A stretch of 64,000 bases of DNA from CAMTWZ01 sp041749075 (GCA_041749075.1 JBGTBY010000035.1:1-64000), one strand, 5' to 3'; counted from the stretch's first letter, positions 44,961 through 54,162 are shown. Numbers and translations are program-made. The notes: a model not told the origin generated them from the letters alone.

Positions 44961-45416
44961 TTAACGGACTCTCTCCTGCACGATCTGATCGATCACGACC
45001 CAGGCATCCGGGAAGCGTACTTTGACCCGGCTGCTGAATTCCTGTGCGGCGGCCCGGTTGCGGAAATCACCCACATGCACCCGGTAATACGGCTGCCGGA
45101 ATATCACATAACTATGAGCGGTGGTCGATTCCAGTTCCGTCAGCACCCACTCGTCAAACTGCCGACGAAGCGATTCCGCTTCCCTCACATCTCTTGTGTT
45201 GATGATCTGAATGCGAAACCCTGAGTTACGCACGATCATTGCCCGACTCGTACTATCCGCTCTCAAGATTTCCGGAATATCGTTCACTAGCCCCGCATAA
45301 CGATCTGCCAAGCGGATGCGATGACGCTCGATATCTATGCGTTCCAATGCCTGTGAATAGGCCGGTACAGCACATAGGAGCAATAGAATGGCGATCAGAG
45401 TCCGATAGGATGCCAT
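44961..45416 (-). CDS. Secreted SPOR-domain protein
   Basis: 151 residues. A signal peptide (MASYRTLIAILLLLCAVPAYSQA) is followed by a helical linker and a C-terminal SPOR domain of about 75 residues (FRIQIINTRDVREAESLRRQF, YRVHVGDFRNRAAAQEFSSRV). SPOR domains bind denuded glycan strands of septal peptidoglycan. Its start lies inside the end of the short aldehyde dehydrogenase gene (22-nt overlap), so it is the last gene of that unit. Confidence 0.85.
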   Translation of the reverse strand: MASYRTLIAILLLLCAVPAYSQALERIDIERHRIRLADRYAGLVNDIPEILRADSTSRAMIVRNSGFRIQIINTRDVREAESLRRQFDEWVLTELESTTAHSYVIFRQPYYRVHVGDFRNRAAAQEFSSRVKVRFPDAWVVIDQIVQERVR

Positions 45417-46219
45417 GTGGTCTTCAGCTCCGTGAAATCAGTAATGAGGTATGGATTCGGGGCGACATCCTCATAAAACGACAAGCGCTTCACGTTTAGT
45501 GCCGCATTTTCTTGAGACAATTTACGATGGTCCGCATCCTCTAAAGCCAAATACAAAGCGTTCACATCCATATGACTGGTTAGGTGGGGAAGCAGCTCGG
45601 AAACGAGTCCGGTGAGCAAATTGACCACGCCTCCGGGCACATCCGAGGTTTCCAGGATTTCCGCGAAGGACACTGTAGAGCCAGACGCCGTTTCGGGCAA
45701 TAAAATGATGCATGTGTTGCCCGACGCGATGATGGGAGCGATCATGCTGATGAGGCCAAGAAACGGCTCTTTGGCCGGACTGATGCCAACCACGACTCCT
45801 GTCGGTTCTGGCACCGAGAAATTGAAATGCGATGATGCTACCGGATTCACCGCGCTGAAGACTTGCGTGTATTTGTCGCACCATCCGGCATAATAGACCA
45901 ACCGATCAATGGCTCCCAGAACTTCCGCTTCCGCCGCTTTGGCTTTCGCTCCCTCGGTGATGCGTTCCTGAATGAATTGGTCCTTGCGGGCTTCCAACAT
46001 TTCGGCGAGGCGATACAGGATTTGTCCGCGGTTGTACCCGCTTTTCGTGCTCCATCCCGAAACCGAACTTCGAGCTGAGACCATCGCATTGCGGAAATCC
46101 TTTCTCGAAGAGCGGCACATGTTGCCGGATGCGGTCTCGAAATAACGTCCCGACTCGGAACGCTCGAACTTGCCTCCGATGAAGATCTTATAGGTTTTGA
46201 GGATGGGGATTCGTGGCAT
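45395..46219 (-). CDS. Half-length aldehyde dehydrogenase-like protein without the catalytic domain
   Basis: 274 residues against about 480 for a full enzyme. It matches the NAD-binding half (YKIFIGGKFERSESGRYFE, RGQILYRLAEMLEARK, EPTGVVVGISPAKEPFLGLI, IIASGNTCIILLPETASG) but the text ends without the LGGK/GQxC segment, so the nucleophilic Cys and general-base Glu are missing. Both ends look intact and no frameshift is visible, so it is probably a deliberate paralogue rather than a fresh pseudogene. It follows a full aldehyde dehydrogenase and deoC, and may act as a regulatory or structural partner; that is inference. Confidence 0.78.
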   Translation of the reverse strand: MPRIPILKTYKIFIGGKFERSESGRYFETASGNMCRSSRKDFRNAMVSARSSVSGWSTKSGYNRGQILYRLAEMLEARKDQFIQERITEGAKAKAAEAEVLGAIDRLVYYAGWCDKYTQVFSAVNPVASSHFNFSVPEPTGVVVGISPAKEPFLGLISMIAPIIASGNTCIILLPETASGSTVSFAEILETSDVPGGVVNLLTGLVSELLPHLTSHMDVNALYLALEDADHRKLSQENAALNVKRLSFYEDVAPNPYLITDFTELKTTWHPIGL

Positions 46220-46240
46220 GTTGTTGATCTCTGAGTGGAA

Positions 46241-46369
46241 TAATTTTAAATGTTGAATTTTAAATTAAGGGGGCAAAATGAGCTATGAGCTCATAATTGT
46301 GTCCTAGAATTTCACTTAACATTTAAAATTTTCAATTTAAAATTGCTGTTTTGAACATTTAAAATTTGA
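46241..46369. repeat. AT-rich inverted repeat element
   Basis: The 140-nt gap between the two aldehyde dehydrogenase genes holds three copies of AACATTTAAAATT: inverted at 46242-46254, direct at 46319-46331 and 46354-46366. Imperfect arms of about 30 nt (46241-46269 and 46315-46345) flank a core with the palindrome ATGAGCTCAT. The base composition is much richer in A/T than the rest of the window. The third copy supplies the last codons and the stop of the full aldehyde dehydrogenase. Confidence 0.7.
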
Positions 46370-47834
46370 CATACGGATACAGCCCATGCAGCCCGCCTTC
46401 TCGGCCGACGCCGCTTTCGCGATAGCCGCCGAAGGGGGATGTTGGATCGAACTTGTTGAAGGTGTTGGCCCAGATCACACCGGCTTTCAGTTTACCGGTG
46501 ACATTGAAAATCTTGGATCCTTTGTCGGTCCAAACGCCACCTGAAAGTCCATATGGCGTGTTGTTCGCTTTTTCAATGGCTTCATCAGGTGTACGGAAGG
46601 TTTGGATGGTGAGCACAGGACCGAAAATCTCTTCCTGAACCAGTCGGCTGGATTGAGCCACGTTGGTGAAGAGGGTCGGCCGGCACCAGTATCCTTTTTT
46701 CGGCAACTCGCATTGGGCTTGATACATCTCCGCACCCTCTTCCAGACCGATTTTCAGATATTCTTGCACCTTATCGTGCTGCATCTTGCTATTGATCGCA
46801 CCGACATCGGTGTTCTTGTCCATAGGATCCCCCACGATCAGTGTTTCGAGGCGGTCTTTCAACTTCTGGATCACCCGATCTGCGATGCCTTCTTGAACGA
46901 ACAATCGGGATCCGGCGCAACAGACATGCCCTTGGTTGAAGAAAATCGCGTTCACGATGCCTTCTACGGCTTGGTCGATCGGCGCGTCTTCAAAAATGAT
47001 GTTCGCGCCTTTGCCACCGAGCTCGAGCGTGTACTTGGTGTCGGTTCCGGCAAGGGATTTCATGATGCGTTTGCCAACCGCGGTAGAGCCCGTGAACGCG
47101 ATTTTGTCGATGTCGGGATGTGCGACGATCGCCGCGCCCGTCGCACCAGCACCGGTCACGATGTTCACCACACCAGCAGGTAAGCCCGCATCACGGAACA
47201 ATTCGGCGAGTTTCATGGCGGTGATGGATGTCGCTTCGGCCGGCTTCAGCACAACGGTATTTCCTGCGGCAAGGGCAGGAGCGAGTTTCCAGGCCGCCAT
47301 CAGCAAAGGAAAATTCCAAGGGATAATTTGTCCGGCGACGCCCAACGGCTTCGCGGTCCGACCAGGAAAGGCATATTCGAGTTTATCGGCCCAGCCGGCA
47401 TAATAGAAGAAATGTGCGGCAACCAAAGGAACATCCACATCACGTGATTCACGGATCGGCTTTCCACCGTCCAATGATTCGATGATGGCGAATTCACGGG
47501 CACGTTCTTGGATGAGGCGTGCGATGCGGAACAAGTATTTCCCACGTTCGCTGCCGGAGAGCTTCGACCAAGGTCCGAACGCCTTCCGCGCGGCTTTCAC
47601 CGCCTTATCGACATCCGCGGCATCGGCTTCGGCGATCAGGCTCAGTTGTTGTTCGTTGGCCGGATTCACGGACGGAAAGTAGTTTCCTTTCTCCGGAGCC
47701 ACGAATTTCCCACCGATGTACAATTCATAACGGGCATCGATGCGCACGTGTCCGGTATCTTCCGGCGCGGCGTCGTAGCCCCAAATGCGATTGAAATCCA
47801 GGCGTAGTCCGGTGGCGGTTTTTTCCAATTTCAT
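46359..47834 (-). CDS. NAD(P)-dependent aldehyde dehydrogenase
   Basis: 491 residues, full length. It shows IIPWNFPLLMAAWKLAPALAAGNT (cofactor site), FTGSTAVGKRIM, LELGGKGANIIF (general-base Glu) and FFNQGHVCCAGSRL (nucleophilic Cys), then EIFGPVLTIQTF and SPFGGYRESGVGREGGLHGLYPY. The gene is 3 nt downstream of deoC, whose product releases acetaldehyde from deoxyribose-5-phosphate, so acetaldehyde is a likely substrate; relatives oxidise many aldehydes. The last codons and stop are made by the AT-rich repeat. Confidence 0.92.
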   Translation of the reverse strand: MKLEKTATGLRLDFNRIWGYDAAPEDTGHVRIDARYELYIGGKFVAPEKGNYFPSVNPANEQQLSLIAEADAADVDKAVKAARKAFGPWSKLSGSERGKYLFRIARLIQERAREFAIIESLDGGKPIRESRDVDVPLVAAHFFYYAGWADKLEYAFPGRTAKPLGVAGQIIPWNFPLLMAAWKLAPALAAGNTVVLKPAEATSITAMKLAELFRDAGLPAGVVNIVTGAGATGAAIVAHPDIDKIAFTGSTAVGKRIMKSLAGTDTKYTLELGGKGANIIFEDAPIDQAVEGIVNAIFFNQGHVCCAGSRLFVQEGIADRVIQKLKDRLETLIVGDPMDKNTDVGAINSKMQHDKVQEYLKIGLEEGAEMYQAQCELPKKGYWCRPTLFTNVAQSSRLVQEEIFGPVLTIQTFRTPDEAIEKANNTPYGLSGGVWTDKGSKIFNVTGKLKAGVIWANTFNKFDPTSPFGGYRESGVGREGGLHGLYPYVKF

Positions 47835-47837
47835 AGA

Positions 47838-48734
47838 TTAATCCTTCGAAAAATAGTCGGCTGAGGCATACACGCCGGTTTCCTGTTTGGTGATCTGCAT
47901 GAGCAAATCATTGGCCAATACCGATGCGCCGAAGCGGAACATGTCCGGATTGAGCCAATCGGCGCCCAGTGTTTCTTTCACCATTACTAGATAGCGCAAT
48001 GCGGTTTTTGAATCACGGATGCCGCCTGCCGGCTTCATTCCGATTTTCTTACCTGTGGCATAATAGTAGTCACGGATGGCTTCCAGCATGACCAAGGTCA
48101 CGGGTTGTGTGGCGGCAGGGACCACTTTCCCGGTGCTCGTTTTGATGAAATCCGCTCCAGCGGCCATCGAAATATCACTGGCTTTGCGGACGTTTTCGAG
48201 CGTGCGCAGTTCGCCGGTTTCGAGAATGACTTTTAAATGGGCAGGACCACAAGCTTCTTTGATGGCAGCCACTTCATCAAACGTGAGCTGATAATTGCCT
48301 TTGAGGAATTCACCACGGGAAATCACCATATCGATTTCATCGGCGCCTTGGTCCACACAAAACTTGACCTCATCTATTTTGGCTTCGAGGGTAGCATGTC
48401 CACTAGGAAAAGCGGTGGCGACCGAAGCCACATTCACGCCGGTTCCCAAGAGTTCTTTCTTCGCAATGGCGATGAAATTCGGATAGACACAGACGGCTGC
48501 CACACGAGGGATGTCGTCACGACCCGGAAGCGGATTCATGGCCTTGCGGCATAACTGACGCACTTTGCCGGGCGAATCCATGCCTTCGAGCGTGGTGAGG
48601 TCGACCATGCTAAGGGCCAGGCGCAGTGCGAAATTCTTGGATTCCTTCTTGATGCTTCGGGTGTTGAATCGGGCGACCCGTTCTTCAACGCCGACTTCAT
48701 CAATCGGGACGATGGTAGAGAAATTGGCTGTCAT
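47838..48734 (-). CDS. deoC: Deoxyribose-phosphate aldolase
   Basis: 298 residues, longer than E. coli DeoC by an N-terminal arm of some 40 residues, as in many Bacteroidota. The class I aldolase active site is GADFIKTSTGKVVPAAT (Schiff-base Lys), with EIDMVISRGEFLKGNY and LKVILETGEL around it and the late Lys in GMKPAGGIRD. It splits 2-deoxyribose-5-phosphate into glyceraldehyde-3-phosphate and acetaldehyde. It overlaps the upstream glycosyltransferase stop by 4 nt (ATGA) and is followed by the dehydrogenase. Confidence 0.94.
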   Translation of the reverse strand: MTANFSTIVPIDEVGVEERVARFNTRSIKKESKNFALRLALSMVDLTTLEGMDSPGKVRQLCRKAMNPLPGRDDIPRVAAVCVYPNFIAIAKKELLGTGVNVASVATAFPSGHATLEAKIDEVKFCVDQGADEIDMVISRGEFLKGNYQLTFDEVAAIKEACGPAHLKVILETGELRTLENVRKASDISMAAGADFIKTSTGKVVPAATQPVTLVMLEAIRDYYYATGKKIGMKPAGGIRDSKTALRYLVMVKETLGADWLNPDMFRFGASVLANDLLMQITKQETGVYASADYFSKD

Positions 48735-49747
48735 TTCAGCAATTTAGGGATTTCTGTGTAGGTTTTTCGATGGCGGATAAAGTACTGCCACACGATGGAG
48801 ACGGGAAATAAGTCTGGAATATGACGAATATGGGTTTTTGGAAGACGTTTTCTCATGTTCTTACGGATATCAAATATAGACCTCCATCCGGCCCGCATCA
48901 TTGCCCATAAGGAGGGGAATTCGCCTTTTAAGAGCATCCGGAGCATGGCGACTTGGTCCAGAAAATTCCGCATCACCAGTACCGGAAATAATCTGTTGTT
49001 CGGCAGATTCTTGATCAACATCGCCTGATTGTTGCGATAGTTGTAGTAGAGTTTCCTTGGGTTGGATGGTGGAAGCGAACCGCCTCCCAGATGATAGACC
49101 ACGCTTTTGGGCTCGTACCAAATCGAATGGCCTAAGGATTGGATGCGCCAGCACAGGTCGATTTCTTCCATATGGAATTCGAAATCCTCATCGAATCCGC
49201 CTGCTGTGAAAAACACATCCCGCTTCACACACATCGCCGCGCCCGATGCCCAGAAAATTGGCGTGGCCTCATCATATTGGCCGGAATCGGGTTCAACGGT
49301 ATCGAAAAGGCGTCCGCGACAGAAAGGATAGCCGTGTTTGTCCAGAAATCCACCAGCGGCACCGGCATATTCGAAATGCCACGGTTCCGTGAAAGAACGA
49401 AGTTTGGGTTGGACGACAGCGATGCCCGCATCCGACCGAAATCGGGCGACGATAGGAGAGATCCAATCGGGATCCACCTTCACATCATTGTTCAAAAAAA
49501 TGAGGATGTCGCCAGTAGCGGCGGCCGCGCCACGGTTGTTCCCGCCGCAGTAGCCGTAATTGTGATCGAACGTTGAGATTTTGACCTTTGGATAGGTCTG
49601 TTTCACCCAATCGGCGGAACCATCTGTGGAGGCGTTGTCTGCTAAAACAATCTCGAGATCGGCATATGTGCTTTTCGCCACGGACGGCAGAAAGGTCTTG
49701 AGGTGATGCAGGGCATTCCAGGTAACGATGATGACAGAGACACGCAT
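48731..49747 (-). CDS. Glycosyltransferase family 2
   Basis: 338 residues. The GT-A core is seen in VSVIIVTWNALHHLKTFLPS, LEIVLADNASTDGSADWV, FLNNDVKVDPDWI (DxD-like metal site) and ASGAAMCVKRDVFFTAGGFDEDFEFHMEEIDLCWR. The last 80 residues form an amphipathic helical tail with basic ends, perhaps a membrane contact. The sugar donor and acceptor are unknown; relatives add rhamnose or other sugars to surface glycans. A TATCTTTG box lies 4 nt before the ATG, so the unit down to the SPOR gene may start here. Confidence 0.88.
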   Translation of the reverse strand: MRVSVIIVTWNALHHLKTFLPSVAKSTYADLEIVLADNASTDGSADWVKQTYPKVKISTFDHNYGYCGGNNRGAAAATGDILIFLNNDVKVDPDWISPIVARFRSDAGIAVVQPKLRSFTEPWHFEYAGAAGGFLDKHGYPFCRGRLFDTVEPDSGQYDEATPIFWASGAAMCVKRDVFFTAGGFDEDFEFHMEEIDLCWRIQSLGHSIWYEPKSVVYHLGGGSLPPSNPRKLYYNYRNNQAMLIKNLPNNRLFPVLVMRNFLDQVAMLRMLLKGEFPSLWAMMRAGWRSIFDIRKNMRKRLPKTHIRHIPDLFPVSIVWQYFIRHRKTYTEIPKLLK

Positions 49748-49751
49748 GTCG

Positions 49752-49759
49752 CAAAGATA
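49752..49759 (-). promoter_or_regulatory. Predicted -7 box before the glycosyltransferase gene
   Basis: TATCTTTG on the minus strand, exact match to TAnnTTTG, 4 nt (CGAC) before the ATG at 49747. On the other strand TATTTTG ends 4 nt before the yfcE-like ATG at 49787. Confidence 0.5.
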
Positions 49760-49786
49760 CGAACGGGTTATTGCTTATTTTGAAGC

Positions 49787-50290
49787 ATGAAAATCGGACT
49801 GATTTCAGACACGCATTTTTACCTCGATCCTGCCGTGCCGGAGCATTTCAAGGACTGCGATGAGATATGGCATGCTGGGGATTTCGGCACCATCGAAGTC
49901 GCCGATGCCCTGCGTGATATCGCTCCGCTAAGAGGTGTGTATGGAAACATCGACGGACAGGACATTCGCCAAGAGTTTCCGCTTCGGATGCGGTTTCAGG
50001 TGAATGGCTTGGATGTGTTCATGACCCACATCGGTGGAACACTCGGCCGTTATGCCATTCCATGCAAGGACGAATTGTTGGCGAATCCGCCGGATGTCTT
50101 TATTTGCGGACATTCGCATATCCTGAAGATCGCCCGCGACATGAATACGCCCAATCGCATGCTGTATCTGAATCCGGGCGCCGCTGGTCGCCATGGATTT
50201 CAGGAGTTCCGAACCATTGTCCGTTTTGAGGTGGACAATGGAAAGATGCATAACATGGATGTGATCACACTCGGCTCTCGCGCCGAATGA
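49787..50290 (+). CDS. YfcE / MJ0936-type metallophosphoesterase
   Basis: 167 residues. The motifs MKIGLISDTHFYLD (Asp, His), IWHAGDFG (Asp), GVYGNIDGQDI (Asn), FMTHIGG (His) and FICGHSHILKI (Gly-His-x-His) give the complete two-metal centre. Members are small cytosolic phosphodiesterases with unknown natural substrates. Its stop codon is immediately followed by the stop of the convergent GH81 gene, with no spacer. Confidence 0.9.
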   Translation: MKIGLISDTHFYLDPAVPEHFKDCDEIWHAGDFGTIEVADALRDIAPLRGVYGNIDGQDIRQEFPLRMRFQVNGLDVFMTHIGGTLGRYAIPCKDELLANPPDVFICGHSHILKIARDMNTPNRMLYLNPGAAGRHGFQEFRTIVRFEVDNGKMHNMDVITLGSRAE

Positions 50291-53200
50291 TCATTTTAGG
50301 ATCGTCATTTTCCGTGTGGCCACGAATCCGGGCGTCGTGAGGCGATACAGATACAAGCCGCTGGACAGACCCGACGCGTCGAACGTCTCCACATGTGTGC
50401 CCGAAGGACGCATCCCATCCACCAAGGTGGTCACAAATTGTCCTGAGTAGGTGAAGACCTCCAAACGGACATGCGCGTTTTCCGGCAGATTGTATCGAAT
50501 TTGCGTGGTCGGGTTGAACGGATTCGGATAATTCGCTTCCAAGGAAAACTCGGTTGGAACGTCGGTTTTCCCGTCAATCGAGGTTCCTACTGAAGGCTGG
50601 ATGTTGAAGTAATTCAGACTGTAGAGCCAATTTTTCTTATCGGTATCGGAATCGACTTCGAAACGAAGAATCCTCGTTCCGGCTTCAATATGGATGTTCC
50701 TAACGGGAAAAGCCGTCCAATTCTGCCATCCGCCGGTGTTGGTCACGCGAACCTTACCACTGACGAGCTGATTGTCGATCCGCAGGTGGAAGTGGCCAAA
50801 AGCGGGAACACTGGTCATGTACGGTATAATATCGTACAGACCGCTAGTGGGTACGTTGATCGTGTATTCCAGCCATTCGCCGGCCACCATCCAATACACA
50901 TTGAATCCACCGTCGTTGGCACCTTCCAGGTCAACTCCTTCATTCGGGCGAAACGCGAGTCCGATGTTGTTCGCGTCGATGTCATGATACGCCACACCTT
51001 CGCCGCCGACATCATATTTTTCAGCTTCGAGGCGACCAGGAACTTGAAACGCCACGCCGCCATACGGTGTGCCATTTCCTAATACGGTGATGGTTGTGCG
51101 TTCTACAGTTGTGATGGACTGCGCGTTCGTGACGCTCAGAGTCACATCGTACTCACCTGGAGTTGTGTAGACATACTGGGGATCGGCTTGTGTGGATGAG
51201 GCTCCGTTTCCGAAATCCCAAGCATAGGAGAGGGTGGACGCATTCGGATCATAGCTCTTGCTACCCGTGAATTGGATTCTCATCGGCGCTTTGCCTGTGG
51301 ATTGATCTGAGATCAGAAGCACAACGGGCGCATCGGGGTTCATCCCATCCGTACTGGTCCACGCCATTTTACGAGGAGCCACATCCATTTCGAATCCATC
51401 GGTGAAGGTGACTCTGAGCGGCTCGTTATGTGGATTGAACGCCACATACGATTTGGCACCAGCCGCATTGCGGAACACGGCATAGGTAGGTACAGAAGCC
51501 GACACAGTGGTATCCACATGACCAACCCGTTTCAGGTTTCCGATCCAGTAATAGGTATGGGCTTTGCTTTCACCATCGAAGATCGGATAAGTGGGGTCGG
51601 ATAGGAAGAACGACAGGGCCTGGTTGGCATCGCCAAGAGCCAAAAACTGCCAGAGCACATCTTGCCAGATGTTGGGTTGACCCGAATTTTCTTTCACGAT
51701 TTCGGCATAGTTGGATAGGACATATTCGGGATGACGACCCAAATACAAAGATCCACCTGTGAACGGCAGCAAGTTGATGCCATGAATGAATTCCGGATCG
51801 GCGCCGAACCACGTGGAGTGCACGCCTTTTCCACCCCAGACCATGCCGATCGCCACATGAGGGTAGCTGGCTGGAAAGACCGCATTGTCGACATCAAACC
51901 AGTATTGTTCGACGGCGGTGCGCTCGGTGGCATGTAAGAAAATGCCCAAGTTTCGGATTTCGGGTTGATGGGTGATGGAGCCCCATAAGGTGACCGCCGA
52001 CGCGAAGTGCATGGATTCCGAGCTGGATTCTTGATTGTTTCCATCCCCAAAATCACCATGACCTGCCGCCCAGGAATGACCGGCATACGCATCATGACCG
52101 CGCAAAAACGGAAAGCGGGTGTCTGTACGGTCCCAATTATTGGAATCTTTGATAAGCAGGTTCACAAATCCACCCCAATTCTCCTGTTGAGCCCATACCG
52201 GATCGAATTGAGCAACGATGGATGCAGCCATGATCGCATATCCCGAATGAAAACTATGGTCGTTGATCTGATCGTCGGCGCCATAACCGGACGGATACCC
52301 TGTGAGCACATCCCATTGTGCATTGTAGACATATTGCTGTGGTCCGCCGGCGGTGAACCACTCTTGCAAACGTGTTTTGAGTTTCGCTATGAGGACATCT
52401 CGCACTTCAGTGGCGCCTAATTGATCGGCGATGTTTACTAAGCGCGCGAATCGTCCCATGGCTTTTCCATTTTCATAGCTGGGACCGGTTCCGAGATTTT
52501 CTTGCGATACGGCTGTCACCATTGCTAAGAGATCGGCGCGGTTGTAAATGCCTAGATCGGGCATACCAGGGAGAACCCCATCGAACACGATGTCGGTCGT
52601 GAAGGTATTTCCATCATGCACTTTCATCAATCCGCGTGGGGATTGATAGGTGTAGGATGTGAGCGGGTCATTCGAATACATCCATTGGTGGCGGTAGAGG
52701 GCAGATACGGTCTGAGCCAAGTTGCCGTTGATGGTTTCCTTCAAGTCCACATCATATGAAAAGGTGGTCGTAAGAACGGCCGTAGGTTCGTTGTAGGACC
52801 AACTCACTTCCGCAGAGGTGACAAACGCATAGGCCCGCTTCCGAAAAAATTCCAATGTCGCAGGTGTGTTATCGGGTAGGAGGGCGACTGATAGATAATC
52901 TTTTCCATCCAATGTGGACGTGAGTGGAGATGTGCCGGTCCAAACCGATCCATGCGGAGCGAAGATGCCATAATGCCGACCCGAGACCGTCATTCCGATC
53001 ACGCCATTCGAATTATGCCAAATCGTTGGTGTTGCGGATGGGGTGATGACGGCGTTTCCACCTGTGATATGGAAATAGGCGTAGGGCAGACCATGACCGA
53101 ACAACGCTTTCATGGTGCGTGCACCGTCTTTCCAGCTTGCCGTCACTGTCCAATCGCTATAGTCATCGGTCTCGGTGCGGGTGGCGTTCATACCCGCAAT

Positions 53201-53563
53201 TCCAACCGTTAGCTGATTCGAAAACGGATATAAGTAATCGTTCGCTGCGAAGACATGAGCGGATGTGTATCCGATCTGGAGTCCGTTGCCTCTTGCTTTA
53301 TACAGCGCCGGATGCGCATACAAGTTGTTCGAATGCGGATCATTGAAGAACGGGAAAATCAGGCTGCTCCAGAAATCATTGGTCTGGACGGGTTTCGAGA
53401 AGGTGGATGACACCTTCGGTACCGCGTTCGCTCCGTTGAACTGCTTCGGACCAACCGCACCAAACGGGATGGTGGTGGCATAACTGGCATTTCCGACCTG
53501 GACGTTCTGAGATTGGAGGGAGTTGGCCGTCAGTAAGGCAACGGCTAAGGCAAAAAATTTCAT
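50291..53563 (-). CDS. Secreted GH81 endo-beta-1,3-glucanase with PKD, CBM6-like and T9SS domains
   Basis: 1090 residues. A signal peptide (about 1-19) precedes the GH81 catalytic domain (about 25-690). The active-site sections are GADDQINDHSFHSGYAIMAA (general acid Asp about 435) and GHGDFGDGNNQESSSES (Glu about 512 and 516). A PKD domain (about 735-830, YAWDFGNGASST), a CBM6-like domain (about 850-985, GRLEAEKYDVGGEGVAYHD) and a T9SS sorting domain (LEANYPNPFNPTTQ to TRKMTILK) follow. It should cut beta-1,3-glucans such as laminarin or fungal wall glucan outside the cell. An AT-rich stretch lies upstream (53564-53645). Confidence 0.9.
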   Translation of the reverse strand: MKFFALAVALLTANSLQSQNVQVGNASYATTIPFGAVGPKQFNGANAVPKVSSTFSKPVQTNDFWSSLIFPFFNDPHSNNLYAHPALYKARGNGLQIGYTSAHVFAANDYLYPFSNQLTVGIAGMNATRTETDDYSDWTVTASWKDGARTMKALFGHGLPYAYFHITGGNAVITPSATPTIWHNSNGVIGMTVSGRHYGIFAPHGSVWTGTSPLTSTLDGKDYLSVALLPDNTPATLEFFRKRAYAFVTSAEVSWSYNEPTAVLTTTFSYDVDLKETINGNLAQTVSALYRHQWMYSNDPLTSYTYQSPRGLMKVHDGNTFTTDIVFDGVLPGMPDLGIYNRADLLAMVTAVSQENLGTGPSYENGKAMGRFARLVNIADQLGATEVRDVLIAKLKTRLQEWFTAGGPQQYVYNAQWDVLTGYPSGYGADDQINDHSFHSGYAIMAASIVAQFDPVWAQQENWGGFVNLLIKDSNNWDRTDTRFPFLRGHDAYAGHSWAAGHGDFGDGNNQESSSESMHFASAVTLWGSITHQPEIRNLGIFLHATERTAVEQYWFDVDNAVFPASYPHVAIGMVWGGKGVHSTWFGADPEFIHGINLLPFTGGSLYLGRHPEYVLSNYAEIVKENSGQPNIWQDVLWQFLALGDANQALSFFLSDPTYPIFDGESKAHTYYWIGNLKRVGHVDTTVSASVPTYAVFRNAAGAKSYVAFNPHNEPLRVTFTDGFEMDVAPRKMAWTSTDGMNPDAPVVLLISDQSTGKAPMRIQFTGSKSYDPNASTLSYAWDFGNGASSTQADPQYVYTTPGEYDVTLSVTNAQSITTVERTTITVLGNGTPYGGVAFQVPGRLEAEKYDVGGEGVAYHDIDANNIGLAFRPNEGVDLEGANDGGFNVYWMVAGEWLEYTINVPTSGLYDIIPYMTSVPAFGHFHLRIDNQLVSGKVRVTNTGGWQNWTAFPVRNIHIEAGTRILRFEVDSDTDKKNWLYSLNYFNIQPSVGTSIDGKTDVPTEFSLEANYPNPFNPTTQIRYNLPENAHVRLEVFTYSGQFVTTLVDGMRPSGTHVETFDASGLSSGLYLYRLTTPGFVATRKMTILK

Positions 53564-53645
53564 GAATTAATGCAAAAAGTTTCATTGAATATAGAAAATA
53601 GTTGCATAATTGCAATTCCCCCGCCCATGAGTTAATAGGAGCAAC

Positions 53646-53681
53646 AAAAAAAGGGACGAGTGCACAAGCCACTCGTCCCTT
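53646..53681 (-). terminator. Terminator after the small outer-membrane protein gene (minus strand)
   Basis: AAGGGACGAGTG (53681-53670 on the minus strand) pairs with its complement at 53662-53651 in a perfect 12-bp stem around a 7-nt loop, then a run of T (53652-53646). Confidence 0.87.
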
Positions 53682-53703
53682 ACTCTATAAGCCAATAGTC
53701 GTC

Positions 53704-54162
53704 TTACAAGGTGATCCGCACGCCGGCGTTGATACCAAGAAGAGCGACCCCACCGATCATATAACGGGCTTCGCCATAGGCGCTACCGAAACCGAGTTTG
53801 TATTCAGCGCCAGCACCAAGATTCAGAATACCGCTGACAGTATCTGCGATATCCTCACCCATGTAGAACAATGCGGTAGAACCAGCGATGGCGTAGGCGT
53901 TGATTGGGTCTTTCTTCAAGAAGAAGTATTGTCCATTGATGGCGATCTCCAACAAGGTGCCATTTTCAACGAAGTAGTAACCGATATCACCACCACCACG
54001 GGTGTTTTTATACAAATTATCGGTGACGCGGTAGAAGTTGACAGCCACTCCGGCTCCACCATCAAGGTATTGGAGGCCACCACCTACAGTGAATTGGGCA
54101 TGGGCTTCTTTGGCAGGAACGAGTAGAACGACGGCGAATAAAACGGCGATTATGTATTTCAT
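53704..54162 (-). CDS. Small outer-membrane beta-barrel-type protein
   Basis: 152 residues from the ATG at 54162, which has a good Shine-Dalgarno (GGAG) 6 nt upstream; the frame continues to 54228 without a signal sequence. A signal peptide (MKYIIAVLFAVVLLVPAKEAHAQ) is followed by alternating strands (FTVGGGLQYLDGGAGVAVNF, GGDIGYYFVENGTLLEIAING) and a Gly-rich end (NLGAGAEYKLGFGSAYGEARYMIGG). It resembles eight-stranded outer-membrane barrels of the OmpA/OprF-like group, without the OmpA C-terminal domain. Strong terminator and RBS suggest good expression. The 163 nt upstream hold no other gene. Confidence 0.75.
   Translation of the reverse strand: MKYIIAVLFAVVLLVPAKEAHAQFTVGGGLQYLDGGAGVAVNFYRVTDNLYKNTRGGGDIGYYFVENGTLLEIAINGQYFFLKKDPINAYAIAGSTALFYMGEDIADTVSGILNLGAGAEYKLGFGSAYGEARYMIGGVALLGINAGVRITL

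Noticed and set aside
46220..46358. Possible CRISPR-like array in the AT-rich repeats
   Set aside because: The units are of unequal length and orientation with no regular spacers; no cas genes are present.
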